From positions 1 to 24,972 of IMG/VR virus record IMGVR_UViG_3300020174_000066: 24,972 nt of DNA; one strand, 5' to 3'. The notes beneath the pieces were generated by a model. It made no database searches and was not told the origin of the DNA. It saw only the letters and a program-made list of their open reading frames with translations. Made by a program: the position numbers and the translations under genes. Of the stretch, positions 6,107 to 13,536 are shown piece after piece. The DNA is from a virus. Within the stretch, counting starts at the first letter, position 1; each line of letters starts with the position of its first letter.

Positions 6107-7948
6107 TTACTCCACTAGCGACCGTAACGTGACGGTGGCGGTGCCATCGAACACATAACTGTCATTCGGCGAATCTACAGGAACCCATTCTACACTCTCA
6201 GCGATCACCTTGTAGGTGCGTGGCCCTTCCTGAAACGTAACAATCCGAGGGTTGTGGATAAGATCACGCAAAAATTCCAGTTCAGTATCCACATCGAAGA
6301 AGTATTCGCGGTGTTTCCAGTACAACCGGGAGTGCAACAGGATTGGGATTTGGAACAGTTCTGACCGTGTAGGTGCAGGTACAGCGCGGGCTTGCCAACG
6401 CCACAACACCGGCCCTTCAGATGCGGTATCGGCGTCACGGTTCAACGTCACAATGAAACGTGCCTCACGGAACGGGTCGTCAACACCTGTCATTGTGAAC
6501 GCGGTGGTGCCTTGACGGTTCGCTGTGCCCAACGAGGTGCGCGTGCCAGAGTCAAACTCAAATTCGGCTTCGATGGTGCCGTTCAACGGTTCAAAGTCAA
6601 GGTCGAAAAACGCCAAGAATTTGTTGTCGGGGATGCCCCACCGCCACACACCCGTATCGATGTAACCGGATGGCATCAGTTCGCTCGCATGTTCGGCAAC
6701 AATGCCGACGCCTGACACGGTGAACAGCCGACGACCATTGAACGTGATGATTGACAGCACGTCACCCTGACCGGCATACATCAGATCGGGTGCGTGCGCT
6801 GGAAGTCCGGCATCTACGAGCTGACCAAGATCAACACGTCCGGTGCCGGTGTACTCGCTGGTGTAATCGGTGACCCCCACCCAAACATACTGGTCGTAGC
6901 CGTGGGCGCACAGGATCGGGTTCGGCGACGGGATCGTCGGGCCAAGCACCAGGTTCGCTTGGGTGTCAGATGTCGCGTATCGGAGTCCTTCGTTCGTGCC
7001 GATCAGCACATACCCGAGGTATGCGGACATTGAGTAGATCGTTTCGCCCTTAGGGAGTTCTGCTGCGACGACAGGCGTGTCAAGGGTGCCGTCTGCCTGC
7101 ACGGTGATCTTGTAGATGAGGGCTTTGTCGCCAATGTTCGCGGCACAGTAGATCGCGTTTTGACCGGCAGCGAAATCAACCCAGCGAAGATCAGCGGGGA
7201 ACGAGTCGTAATCGGCGGGCGGGCTGTTCCCAGTCGGGTCAACCCACAGTTCGTTCGTGGAGTTCCCACCGACGAACAAACGGCCTTTCACAAACTCGAC
7301 CACACCGTACTCATGGCCGTAACTGGCAACCGACGAGGTATGCGATGCCGACGACACCTTCAACAAGCCCTGTGTCGCTCCCGTTCCAGCAACCGTGACG
7401 TACACATTGAAGCCGTCAGAAGTGGTATGCCGAACTGTCGCACCCAACGAAATCGAGGTTGGGCTACCGGCGAACGGGTCGTCGGTGTAATAGATGTTGC
7501 TGCCGTCCGTGTACCACAGTTCCCCGCCAGCCAACTCCAAGTACATGTTTGTGCCGGTATGTGTCTGCGCGAGGAACGTGTTCTTCAACAACGACACTTC
7601 GCCGTCTGTCCACACGTCCACACCCAACGACTGATAGAACCGTTGCGGGAACGAATCCGGCAAATCACCATACGGCTGATTCATACCGAAATGCCACGAC
7701 GTTTGGCCTCGACGCCACAACCCCTGCGGGTTGATCGCAGCCTCACCAGGAATATCAGAGAAGTCGCTGGACTCACGCAGACGCGCCTCAAACGTGCGGG
7801 CATACCTGCCAGACGCCATATCCAGCGCGTACGAGCGACCGGCGATAGCGACAGGGAAAATGTCAGGTACGAGGGATGAGGTGCCGGAACCGCCCGTGTA
7901 AAACGTCGGGCCACCCGTATAAGCGGTGGTGAACGTGGTCAGCGACAT
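6107..7948 (-). CDS. Large beta-rich tail protein (nozzle/tail-tip-like)
   Basis: The product is 613 residues of almost purely beta character with no membrane span. The N-terminal 110 residues contain RYARTFEARLRESSDF and a QRFYQSLGVDVW segment. Residues about 120-400 show repeated short blades ending in patterns such as GGELWYTDGSNIYY, KGRLFVGG, and LGYVLIGTNEGLRY, which resemble a beta propeller. The last 110 residues (from RSELFQIPILL) form a separate domain that ends FDGTATVTLRSLVE. I recall this layout from tail genes of aquatic phages. The position between an adaptor-like gene and an S74 fibre fits a T7 gp12-type nozzle or distal tail hub, but that assignment is contextual. The ATG at 7948 is 6 bases after the preceding TAG. 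Confidence 0.65.
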   Translation of the reverse strand: MSLTTFTTAYTGGPTFYTGGSGTSSLVPDIFPVAIAGRSYALDMASGRYARTFEARLRESSDFSDIPGEAAINPQGLWRRGQTSWHFGMNQPYGDLPDSFPQRFYQSLGVDVWTDGEVSLLKNTFLAQTHTGTNMYLELAGGELWYTDGSNIYYTDDPFAGSPTSISLGATVRHTTSDGFNVYVTVAGTGATQGLLKVSSASHTSSVASYGHEYGVVEFVKGRLFVGGNSTNELWVDPTGNSPPADYDSFPADLRWVDFAAGQNAIYCAANIGDKALIYKITVQADGTLDTPVVAAELPKGETIYSMSAYLGYVLIGTNEGLRYATSDTQANLVLGPTIPSPNPILCAHGYDQYVWVGVTDYTSEYTGTGRVDLGQLVDAGLPAHAPDLMYAGQGDVLSIITFNGRRLFTVSGVGIVAEHASELMPSGYIDTGVWRWGIPDNKFLAFFDLDFEPLNGTIEAEFEFDSGTRTSLGTANRQGTTAFTMTGVDDPFREARFIVTLNRDADTASEGPVLWRWQARAVPAPTRSELFQIPILLHSRLYWKHREYFFDVDTELEFLRDLIHNPRIVTFQEGPRTYKVIAESVEWVPVDSPNDSYVFDGTATVTLRSLVE

Positions 7949-7954
7949 AGCCGC

Positions 7955-8836
7955 CTACTTCCGAATACGGATCGGGTGTTGACGGTTCAACCGTGCCGCC
8001 TCGGCTTGGATGCGGTCACGACGCAAACGCTGCAACTGAATCATCGAGTTAGCAACAGCACCCGACGGCACTTCTTCCGCACGGCGAGTGTCACCCTGCG
8101 ACTCGGTGAAGTTTCGTTTCACCTCACGCGGAGCGATGAGGCGCATCTGCGCCCCGATAGACAACAGATCATCCAACGTGTCGCTACCACCAACATCAGC
8201 GACGGTGTCCGACTCGGCGGTGAACTGGCCGTACGCAGCCTTATAGATCACACGGATACTCCCAGCACGCACAGGCGAATCAAACACCAGAGCGTTACCG
8301 GATGCGAAATCGGAGGTTGGCATGTCACGCAACAGACGCACCGAACGGATCACCGGGTAATCGTCGTTTAGGTAACGCAACCGTACGTCGTACAGGTCAA
8401 TGATGTTAGTGGCACCAGCAAGATCAACCATCCGGTCAGAACCGTTGTAAGCGACATCAACCGTCTTCATTTGGAACAGGCCGTTCATCGGCGACGACAA
8501 GTCAGCCAGATCAGCGTTCAACTGGTTCAACACCCGATGCCGAGGGAACCGTGGGTTCACCGTCACAATCGCACCGGCATCATGCGTTGAAGCAGTAGTG
8601 CCACCGAAACCGCGCTCAACAACAGCGGTCTTCGATGTGCTGTTCGTCGTCCACACATAGAACAACTCTTGGCCGATCTCAAAGACACCGCCTTCGCGGA
8701 CACCTTGCAACGAGTACGTCAAAGTGATCGACGTGGCTGAAGCGTCGATACCGGACGCAAGCTTGTTGCGTTCCTCGACCGTCCCCGCTAGCAGTTCACC
8801 AGAGACGCGGTCAATGAGTTGGCCTGCGGTCGTCAC
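7955..8836 (-). CDS. Head-tail adaptor / neck-like tail protein
   Basis: The product is 293 residues. It begins with a short helix (AGQLIDRVSGELL), then a beta domain at residues about 26-96 that matches the N-terminal domain of the S74 fibre in key positions (ATSITL; IGQELFYV; RGFGGTTASTHDAGAIV). The rest is mixed, with a Tyr/Arg-rich middle (DVRLRYLNDDYPVIRSVRLLRD) and a basic C-terminus (LRRDRIQAEAARLNRQHPIRIRK). Placed just before the nozzle-like protein, it is the best candidate for a tail adaptor comparable in role to T7 gp11. That is inference, as I see no diagnostic motif. The GTG start overlaps the stop of the upstream small gene by 4 nt (GTGA), so translation is coupled. Confidence 0.6.
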   Translation of the reverse strand: MTTAGQLIDRVSGELLAGTVEERNKLASGIDASATSITLTYSLQGVREGGVFEIGQELFYVWTTNSTSKTAVVERGFGGTTASTHDAGAIVTVNPRFPRHRVLNQLNADLADLSSPMNGLFQMKTVDVAYNGSDRMVDLAGATNIIDLYDVRLRYLNDDYPVIRSVRLLRDMPTSDFASGNALVFDSPVRAGSIRVIYKAAYGQFTAESDTVADVGGSDTLDDLLSIGAQMRLIAPREVKRNFTESQGDTRRAEEVPSGAVANSMIQLQRLRRDRIQAEAARLNRQHPIRIRK

Positions 8837-8973
8837 TTCCTGCGCTTCTTCGCCTTGAAGTTAGATTCTGCGCTGGACAAAGCAGGGCCGAACGACCACG
8901 AACCGGGGCCGTTTGACTGGGTTGAACCGCCCTTGCGGCCCTTCTTGTACTTCATGCCACCGTACATAGCCAT
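8833..8973 (-). CDS. Tiny basic Gly/Lys-rich protein, 46 aa
   Basis: The product is 46 residues starting MAMYGGMKYKKGRKGG and ending FKAKKRRK. It is rich in Lys, Gly, Ser and Arg, with a central NGPGSWSFGP segment. A longer frame from 9063 exists, but the ATG at 8973 follows the stop of the preceding gene by one base (TGA-C-ATG) and is the natural start. Its stop forms a GTGA overlap with the adaptor-like gene. No function is known to me. The composition suggests binding to DNA or RNA, or to an acidic protein surface inside the virion. Confidence 0.65.
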   Translation of the reverse strand: MAMYGGMKYKKGRKGGSTQSNGPGSWSFGPALSSAESNFKAKKRRK

Positions 8974-8974
8974 G

Positions 8975-9145
8975 TCACTTCTTCTTCTTTCTCGCCATAG
9001 CGGCGTTATCGACAAGGTTCGGATACGGGCGACCCGCCTTCTTCGCACGCGCCTTCGCAGCACGTTTCTGAGCAGGTGACAACGACGACGACGACTTCTT
9101 CTTCGGGTTCTTCGTATCCCAAAACGCTTTCTTCTTCGCCGGCAT
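8975..9145 (-). CDS. Tiny Lys/Ala-rich basic protein, 56 aa
   Basis: The product is 56 residues starting MPAKKKAFWDTKNPKKK, then a Ser run, then a predicted basic helix (LSPAQKRAAKARAKKAGRPYPNLVDN) and a KKKK end. I recall the PAQK...AKARAKKAGRPYPNLVDN segment from small phage proteins near tail genes, though no role is known. The ATG at 9145 is preferred to the frame's upstream start at 9220 because it lies 4 bases after the preceding stop. Histone-like composition suggests nucleic-acid contact. Confidence 0.65.
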   Translation of the reverse strand: MPAKKKAFWDTKNPKKKSSSSLSPAQKRAAKARAKKAGRPYPNLVDNAAMARKKKK

Positions 9146-9149
9146 CAGC

Positions 9150-9407
9150 TCACCACGCCTTGCACGACCAGAAACGTGCCTTCGTTTTCGGGCCAGGACT
9201 GTCACAGTTATGACGGGCACGAAAGTTCTTACGACGGGCAGGATCTTGCTTCTTGATCTTCATGTTCGGATCACCGAACGTCACCCGTTTCACATTCGCG
9301 CCGTCCTTCACATAGACGACAGATTTCTTACGGCCATAGCCCGGTTCACCCTTACGGATACGGCGAGGCGAGTTCAACTCAACCTGCTTGCCACGGTACA
9401 CAGCCAT
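9150..9407 (-). CDS. Basic conserved phage protein with ARHNC...KARFWSCKAW ending, 85 aa
   Basis: The product is 85 residues. It has a basic N-terminus (VELNSPRRIRKGEPGYGRKK) and a short beta segment (SVVYVKDGANVKRVTFGDPNM). The C-terminal motif is RRKNFRARHNCDSPGP, then KARFWSCKAW with two cysteines and a His. I recall this F-G-D-P...FRARH.C......KARYWSC pattern from small proteins of many marine phages, including T4-like ones, and the Cys/His arrangement suggests a metal site. No function is established to my knowledge. The ATG sits six bases after a TACAAT hexamer with no ribosome site between, so it may be translated from a leaderless transcript, a mode common in actinobacteria. Confidence 0.75.
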   Translation of the reverse strand: MAVYRGKQVELNSPRRIRKGEPGYGRKKSVVYVKDGANVKRVTFGDPNMKIKKQDPARRKNFRARHNCDSPGPKTKARFWSCKAW

Positions 9408-9413
9408 GCGCCT

Positions 9414-9429
9414 ATTGTACTACAAGATG
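9414..9429 (-). promoter_or_regulatory. Copy 2 of the shared CATCTTGT-NN-TACAAT element (leaderless promoter candidate)
   Basis: On the minus strand this reads CATCTTGTAGTACAAT. It matches the element before the scaffold gene at 14 of 16 positions. TACAAT fits a -10 box, and its last T is 7 nt before the A of the ATG at 9407, which would place transcription start on the start codon. The element overlaps the last codons of the preceding gene. No clear -35 is seen. Confidence 0.55.
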
Positions 9430-9686
9430 CCTGTAACGACCTGTGACGGATGATCGGCCTTCTTCTCGATCTCGGCAGCACCGTCAATCTTTGCGGGCTG
9501 TAAACCGTCCTGTTTCAAACGCTTGTATGCGTCCATGTCTTTCGACCAGCGGCGCTCCGTCGCATCAATGTCGTTCGTAGCGATCTTGCGGGACGGCATT
9601 GAGGACGCGGCGAAAGCGACGCCTGCGATCCTGCAACCGAAACAGCCGTCAACGTCAAGACCAGGATGGGTTTCACGATGTTTCAT
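9420..9686 (-). CDS. Conserved phage protein with GCFGC motif, 88 aa
   Basis: The product is 88 residues. It opens MKHRETHPGLDVDGCFGCRIAGVAFA, with a CxxC pair at C15 and C18 beside a His-rich start. Then come SSMPSRK, a charged helix (ERRWSKDMDAYKRLKQDGLQP) and an acidic/basic C-terminal helix (KIDGAAEIEKKADHP). I recall the HPGLD..GCFGC..AGV and KDM.AYKRL..DG.QP pattern from small actinophage proteins in tail regions; their function is unknown. The CxxC with nearby histidines may hold zinc. The stop codon TAG is part of the promoter-like element that follows. Confidence 0.75.
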   Translation of the reverse strand: MKHRETHPGLDVDGCFGCRIAGVAFAASSMPSRKIATNDIDATERRWSKDMDAYKRLKQDGLQPAKIDGAAEIEKKADHPSQVVTGIL

Positions 9687-9696
9687 GTGGAACAGT

Positions 9697-9987
9697 TTAG
9701 GTGATGAAGTCGCCGTAGCCTGCTGCTGTCAAAGCTGCTGCTTCGGTGTCGTCAACGGTGTATTGGTGACCACCGTAGTAGGTGATTGCTACATCGGAAA
9801 TGTCGGCAGGGTCGTTCTCGATGTAGGTGCCGTCGGTGAGTTTGTACACGTTGCGGCCTCTTGGGAGGGCGGCGTAGTGACGGAGAAACATGTATGCCTG
9901 TCGGCGTTCCGCTGTCCAAGGTTTGTCCACATCGAAGTCGGAAAGATTGTGGAAATCGTCGGTGGGCGGGGTGAAGGTTGCCATCAT
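9697..9987 (-). CDS. Standalone fibre-module protein (NVYKL-DGT family), 96 aa
   Basis: The product is 96 residues that match the C-terminal 85 residues of the neighbouring 273-aa protein. Shared landmarks are FTPPTDDF against FRPPAEDDF, GRNVYKLTDGTYIENDP against ARNVYKLADGTFTNVDP, a Y-G-G-H or L-G-A-H turn, and a closing EAAALTAAGYG against KAELVAAGYE. I recall this module at the ends of minor tail or fibre proteins of actinophages. It is probably a small structural domain that attaches to fibres. ATG codons at 9987 and 9984 are both possible; the first forms an ATGA overlap with the upstream stop and is chosen. No membrane or signal sequence. Confidence 0.75.
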   Translation of the reverse strand: MMATFTPPTDDFHNLSDFDVDKPWTAERRQAYMFLRHYAALPRGRNVYKLTDGTYIENDPADISDVAITYYGGHQYTVDDTEAAALTAAGYGDFIT

Positions 9988-10805
9988 GTGACCTCGTATC
10001 CTGCTGCGACGAGTTCTGCTTTCTCGTCTTCTGTGACGAAGTGTTCGTGTGCGCCGAGGTACAGTTTGACGACAAGGTTGTCGTTGCGCGGATCGACGTT
10101 GGTGAATGTGCCGTCAGCAAGTTTGTACACGTTGCGTGCCCTGGCTCCTGGTTGGACGAACCCGTAGAAACGGTTTGCTTTGCCTCGACCGAGGTAGGTG
10201 GCGAACGGGAAGTCGTCTTCGGCTGGTGGCCGGAAGATCAAGCTCTTGATCCAGTCGGCGGCGATGTCACCGCCTGTGCCGCTGCCAACCAGATCGGCAA
10301 AAACGATACGCGCCCCAACCGAGGCAGATGTGCCCGTTCCTGTTCCTGTTCCGGCGCGGGGGACGATACGCAGATAGGTCGCGGTGTCCCCGGTGGTTGC
10401 GCCGCCTGACCCATAGCCGGTGCGGAGCTGTTTGTGCAAGATCGCGTTGTTAGAGGTTCCAGCACCTGTGCCTGTGGCGGTGGCGAACGTGATGCGGAGT
10501 TGGCTGGTGGGGCTGTTCCCGCCTGTTCCCGAGCCTGTTCCCGTCGCAAACGTGGTTCTGACAGCGGTTGTTCCGCTGGTTCCCGAGCCGGTTCCCGTCG
10601 CGGTGCGTGGCACGAAACGAAGACCGGCGGCGGTCGAGGTGCCTGCGCCTGCCCCAGTTGCGGTGCGTGCCCGTGTGACAACCGGCGTAGAGCTGCTGTC
10701 GCCTGCACCTGCCCCGCTGGCTGTGCGGGCATGAATTTCTGCGCCGTTGTAGGTGAGGTTCGACGCGCTGTAGGTGAACCCGCTGTCGTTGTACAGGCGG
10801 GCCAT
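9984..10805 (-). CDS. Gly/Thr-repeat fibre-like protein with NVYKL-DGT C-terminal module
   Basis: The product is 273 residues. The first 24 residues are Tyr/Asn-rich. Residues about 25-185 are eight degenerate repeats of about 20 residues built around RTATGxGxGTS followed by a short hydrophobic strand. This fits an elongated glycine-rich beta fibre. Residues 189-273 are the same module as the downstream 96-aa protein, with ARNVYKLADGT at 222-232. No catalytic motif is visible. It probably forms a decoration or short fibre on the tail. The ATG at 10805 has AGGAG seven bases upstream and follows the 44-aa gene by three bases. The downstream partner starts within its stop codon. Confidence 0.7.
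   Translation of the reverse strand: MARLYNDSGFTYSASNLTYNGAEIHARTASGAGAGDSSSTPVVTRARTATGAGAGTSTAAGLRFVPRTATGTGSGTSGTTAVRTTFATGTGSGTGGNSPTSQLRITFATATGTGAGTSNNAILHKQLRTGYGSGGATTGDTATYLRIVPRAGTGTGTGTSASVGARIVFADLVGSGTGGDIAADWIKSLIFRPPAEDDFPFATYLGRGKANRFYGFVQPGARARNVYKLADGTFTNVDPRNDNLVVKLYLGAHEHFVTEDEKAELVAAGYEVT
10251..10733 (-). repeat. Degenerate ~60-bp repeats encoding Gly/Thr fibre units
   Basis: About eight units of roughly 20 codons, each with an RTATGxGxGTS-like core, cover residues 25-185 of the 273-aa protein. On the plus strand this shows as recurring gttcccgagcc-type words. The units vary by one or two residues, unlike the strict decapeptides of the S74 fibre. Confidence 0.75.
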
Positions 10806-10808
10806 TGG

Positions 10809-10943
10809 TTACTCCTGGTCGGGTTCTTCGACAGGGACTTGTTCTTGCAACATCCGAATATGAACTGCCTGAGCGCAGATCGTCAACTCCTTAGGGAACT
10901 GACGTTCAAACTCGTGGATCAAATCCATAGGGTCAATGTTCAC
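10809..10943 (-). CDS. Small acidic helical protein, 44 aa
   Basis: A 44-residue product starting with GTG at 10943, which overlaps the stop of the S74 fibre by 4 nt (GTGA). The sequence begins VNIDPMDLIHEFERQFPKE, continues through a helical ICAQAVHIRMLQEQ segment and ends in an acidic EEPDQE tail. One long amphipathic helix pair is likely. I recall similar P-M-D-L-I-x-E-F-E-x-x-F-P-K-E-L-T proteins beside phage fibre genes; a fibre assembly or trimerisation helper is conceivable but not shown. Gene spacing (3 bases to the next ATG) and an AGGAG at its 3' end for the next gene support it as a real gene in the operon. Confidence 0.7.
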   Translation of the reverse strand: MNIDPMDLIHEFERQFPKELTICAQAVHIRMLQEQVPVEEPDQE

Positions 10944-13165
10944 GCTGCCTCCAAAGCAGATAGCCGTGCATCTATTTCCTGTAGAGCCTTGACCAGCACG
11001 GAAGTCAAAGCCAAACCATCAATCGCCTTATTCTCCCCAGACTTCATGTCGATATCAGTCACCTGCGGAATAACCTCACCGACTTCCTCGGCAACAAGCC
11101 CGATAGTTCCACGTTCCCACTGCCTGTAATAATTGCAGGGTTCTTCAACGCTGCTATCACAATCACGACCACAAATGTGTGTATCGTCGTGATCTGGGTC
11201 ATCTTCGCAAACTTCATTAGCGATACAGTACCTTTGTTTGTCCCAACGGTATGACACGACATTCAACTGGTTCACCAAACTCATCGTTGTCGCATACTCA
11301 GGGTTCGTCATCGAACCAGCAGAAACAGGGACAGGCGGCGACCATTCAACAATGTCCTGTTTCTCATCACGCGAGGACTGGCTGGAAATAATCGCGGCAA
11401 CCGTGTGATACCCGCCGTCGTTGTGGCTGCGAATAAATAAAATTCCAGACGAAGCACGCATCTGAGTTGTATGGGTATCCGAACCGTAAGAGCGGATAGC
11501 AATACCAATATCGTTAGCAGTACCCGCTACCGCCTGAATCGGCTGGGCCGACCAGTCATTAGAACTTGTGTCGTAGTAGAAACGACTTTCGCCGTAGAAG
11601 TCGCAAAAGTTGTTGCCGAACGCCGCACGCATAACGCCGCTAGTACCAATGTACACACGATCATTTGCCCCGTAAATACCTGTGTCTCCGTCAGATGACC
11701 AAGTGATTGGAGGGTCGGTTACCGACCCGTAAGCCAACTGGATTTCATTTCGCACCTGCAACACATCAAAAGATGATGTGCCAGAATCCGAATACAAACG
11801 ACCTGCCACACGAAAACCAGAACTATCTGTGTAAGCCTTAGTTACGTTGTTGTGTTTCAGTTCAACAGAGCCGTTCAGCGTACCGTAAAGCATCCACTCA
11901 TTATTCACATCGTTGTAAATGCCCCAAGCATTGGCACCGTCGTGCATGAAAACGACACGGCCATCAATACTGTAACCCTCCCAGTTGCCCGCGCCAGACC
12001 CATGAGTTTGAACTGTGCCATAACTTCCTGATACTTGACGCAACCCTCTGCTGCCAAGATACAAAAGGCCATCAATAGTCAAATCTCCGCGTACTGTTGA
12101 GCCACCTGCCATGTTGATGTACTTGTAGAAGTAGAAAGCAGGACGGTCAGTTTGAAAATGGCACCACGAGGTGTTCAGCGGACCGAAATCCAGATAGCCG
12201 TATGCGGTTGTCAATCGAAGGTCGTTCTCCGCGCCTGCGTCAGAAAGAATCGGACCGCTGTTGAGTTGCAACGAAGAAGTGTATGCGGCTCCTGTGGATC
12301 GGAACGTACCGTTGACATCTAGCGTGTACGAAGGAGTACTGTCGTTGACACCGACATTGCCCTCAAAGTGATGGTTTCCGAACCCGCTACCCGTCCAGTA
12401 GCCATACCTCATGACATTTGTAGAAGCATCAGCAGCGAGGAACCCGTACTCCGAAACTGTGCCGCCCGTAGATGAAATCCTGATCTGATCGACTGCGTTG
12501 CCTGCCCCAAACAAGTGCAGAGGTGAACTGGGGCTGGTTGTACCGATACCGACATTGCCAGACGAAGTAATCGTTACACGGTCAGTATTGCCTGTCTGAA
12601 AGTGCATATCGTCGCCAGCAACACGAATCTGTCGGTCATAATAGTTACCTGTCGAATCGCTGTCCTTGAACGCAATACCCGCACTAGAATCACCAGACTC
12701 AAACAAAGCCACAACGTTTGTGGACGCATCATAAACGTGCATATTGGTATCGGGTGTCGTTGTACCGATACCGACACTGCCAGACGAGTCAATACGAACC
12801 GCCTCAGAACCACCAGCGTACAACCGCATCTCGTCGCCAACAGCACCAACACGCACCTGTGTGTTGCTGGTAGTTCCGCTGTCAGTAAGTGTGATGTAGG
12901 CGTTCGTTGCGTCTGACCCAAAGTTTGCGACAGCACCCGATGACGACTGGACTTCCAAAGTGCGAGCAGGTGTTGTCGTGCCGATACCGACCCGCTCGTT
13001 CGCGTCGTCAATGTGCAACGGCGCGCCATCCAACAAGGCAGTCTCAATCGCCTCAACAGCATCATTCACATCCGCATGCTGGGCAGCATGATCCGGCGAC
13101 GCAAGAGTGTCAGCCGAAGTCGGATTCGTAAACGAATCCTGCGAACCAGGGAAATTAGTAGCCAC
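10940..13165 (-). CDS. Tail fibre with VGIGTTTP repeats and Cys-rich peptidase S74 chaperone
   Basis: The product is 741 residues. Residues 1-45 are an attachment-like segment (SADTLASPDHAAQHADVNDAV). VGIGTTTP or VGIGTTSP units recur near residues 59, 131 and 205, with a degenerate one at 271, each followed by a beta strand, typical of fibre shafts. The end is a peptidase S74 chaperone: Ser597 and Lys602 in SSRDEKQDI match the catalytic dyad, VVSYRW follows, then GLVAEEVGEVIP (689-700) and a final coiled coil. Between VVSYRW and GLVAEEV there is an unusual insertion with five cysteines (647, 653, 665, 669, 677) and two histidines (659, 663). Self-cleavage would free about 145 residues. The GTG start is eight bases after the preceding stop with GAGGT upstream. 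It is likely a receptor-binding fibre. Confidence 0.88.
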   Translation of the reverse strand: MATNFPGSQDSFTNPTSADTLASPDHAAQHADVNDAVEAIETALLDGAPLHIDDANERVGIGTTTPARTLEVQSSSGAVANFGSDATNAYITLTDSGTTSNTQVRVGAVGDEMRLYAGGSEAVRIDSSGSVGIGTTTPDTNMHVYDASTNVVALFESGDSSAGIAFKDSDSTGNYYDRQIRVAGDDMHFQTGNTDRVTITSSGNVGIGTTSPSSPLHLFGAGNAVDQIRISSTGGTVSEYGFLAADASTNVMRYGYWTGSGFGNHHFEGNVGVNDSTPSYTLDVNGTFRSTGAAYTSSLQLNSGPILSDAGAENDLRLTTAYGYLDFGPLNTSWCHFQTDRPAFYFYKYINMAGGSTVRGDLTIDGLLYLGSRGLRQVSGSYGTVQTHGSGAGNWEGYSIDGRVVFMHDGANAWGIYNDVNNEWMLYGTLNGSVELKHNNVTKAYTDSSGFRVAGRLYSDSGTSSFDVLQVRNEIQLAYGSVTDPPITWSSDGDTGIYGANDRVYIGTSGVMRAAFGNNFCDFYGESRFYYDTSSNDWSAQPIQAVAGTANDIGIAIRSYGSDTHTTQMRASSGILFIRSHNDGGYHTVAAIISSQSSRDEKQDIVEWSPPVPVSAGSMTNPEYATTMSLVNQLNVVSYRWDKQRYCIANEVCEDDPDHDDTHICGRDCDSSVEEPCNYYRQWERGTIGLVAEEVGEVIPQVTDIDMKSGENKAIDGLALTSVLVKALQEIDARLSALEAA

Positions 13166-13173
13166 CAGCTACC

Positions 13174-13536
13174 TCAGTCGAGCGTCAACGTCAACGAAGT
13201 GATCTGAAACGTATCCCCAGCCGTCAACGCAGCCGACGACGCCAACGCCCCCGACCACAACGCATTACCAGCCGAAGAAGCATCCCACAACGACCAATGC
13301 GTCACAGTCTCCGTCGCAGCAACATTCGTCCACTCAACAGTCGCCGACGACGCCATCGAACCACCAGACGCCGCACTAAACGACACCGACTTGCGAGTCG
13401 TCTCCGTCGCAGCGTTCGCGGTGCAATCCTCCCCCGGATCACCCAAATGCAGCTGAAGATACGCGGTCGTCACAGAGAACGACGTACCACCGATCGTGTC
13501 CAACAACTTGTTTTCAGCGTAGTTAGAAATGCTCAT
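13174..13536 (-). CDS. Phage tail-fibre-associated protein, 120 aa
   Basis: The product is 120 residues. It begins SNYAENKLLDTIGG, continues with AYLQLHLGDPGEDCT, then RKSVSFSAASGGSMASSATVEW and ends THWSLWDASSAGNALWSGAL....DTFQITSLTLTLD. This arrangement (SNYAEN.LL, L.LH..DP, F..ASGG...N, TH..L.DA..GN.L..G.L) is one I know from small phage tail/fibre proteins encoded just before long fibres. It is beta-rich with no membrane segment. The gene is the first after the capsid terminator and has a TACAAT hexamer upstream, so it may start the tail operon. Confidence 0.75.
   Translation of the reverse strand: MSISNYAENKLLDTIGGTSFSVTTAYLQLHLGDPGEDCTANAATETTRKSVSFSAASGGSMASSATVEWTNVAATETVTHWSLWDASSAGNALWSGALASSAALTAGDTFQITSLTLTLD

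Noticed and set aside
7160-7879. Long plus-strand frame of 239 codons
   Set aside because: It lies wholly opposite the 613-aa tail gene, has Arg/Cys-rich low-complexity composition, and no matching ribosome site or neighbours.
8973-9220. Longer starts for the tiny basic proteins (9063 and 9220)
   Set aside because: The extra N-terminal stretches overlap upstream genes, and the shorter ATGs sit 1 and 4 bases after the preceding stops.
10434-11129. Plus-strand frame of 231 codons opposite the Gly/Thr-repeat and S74 fibre genes
   Set aside because: Repeat-derived Cys/Arg-rich sequence spanning two real genes on the other strand; no coding features.
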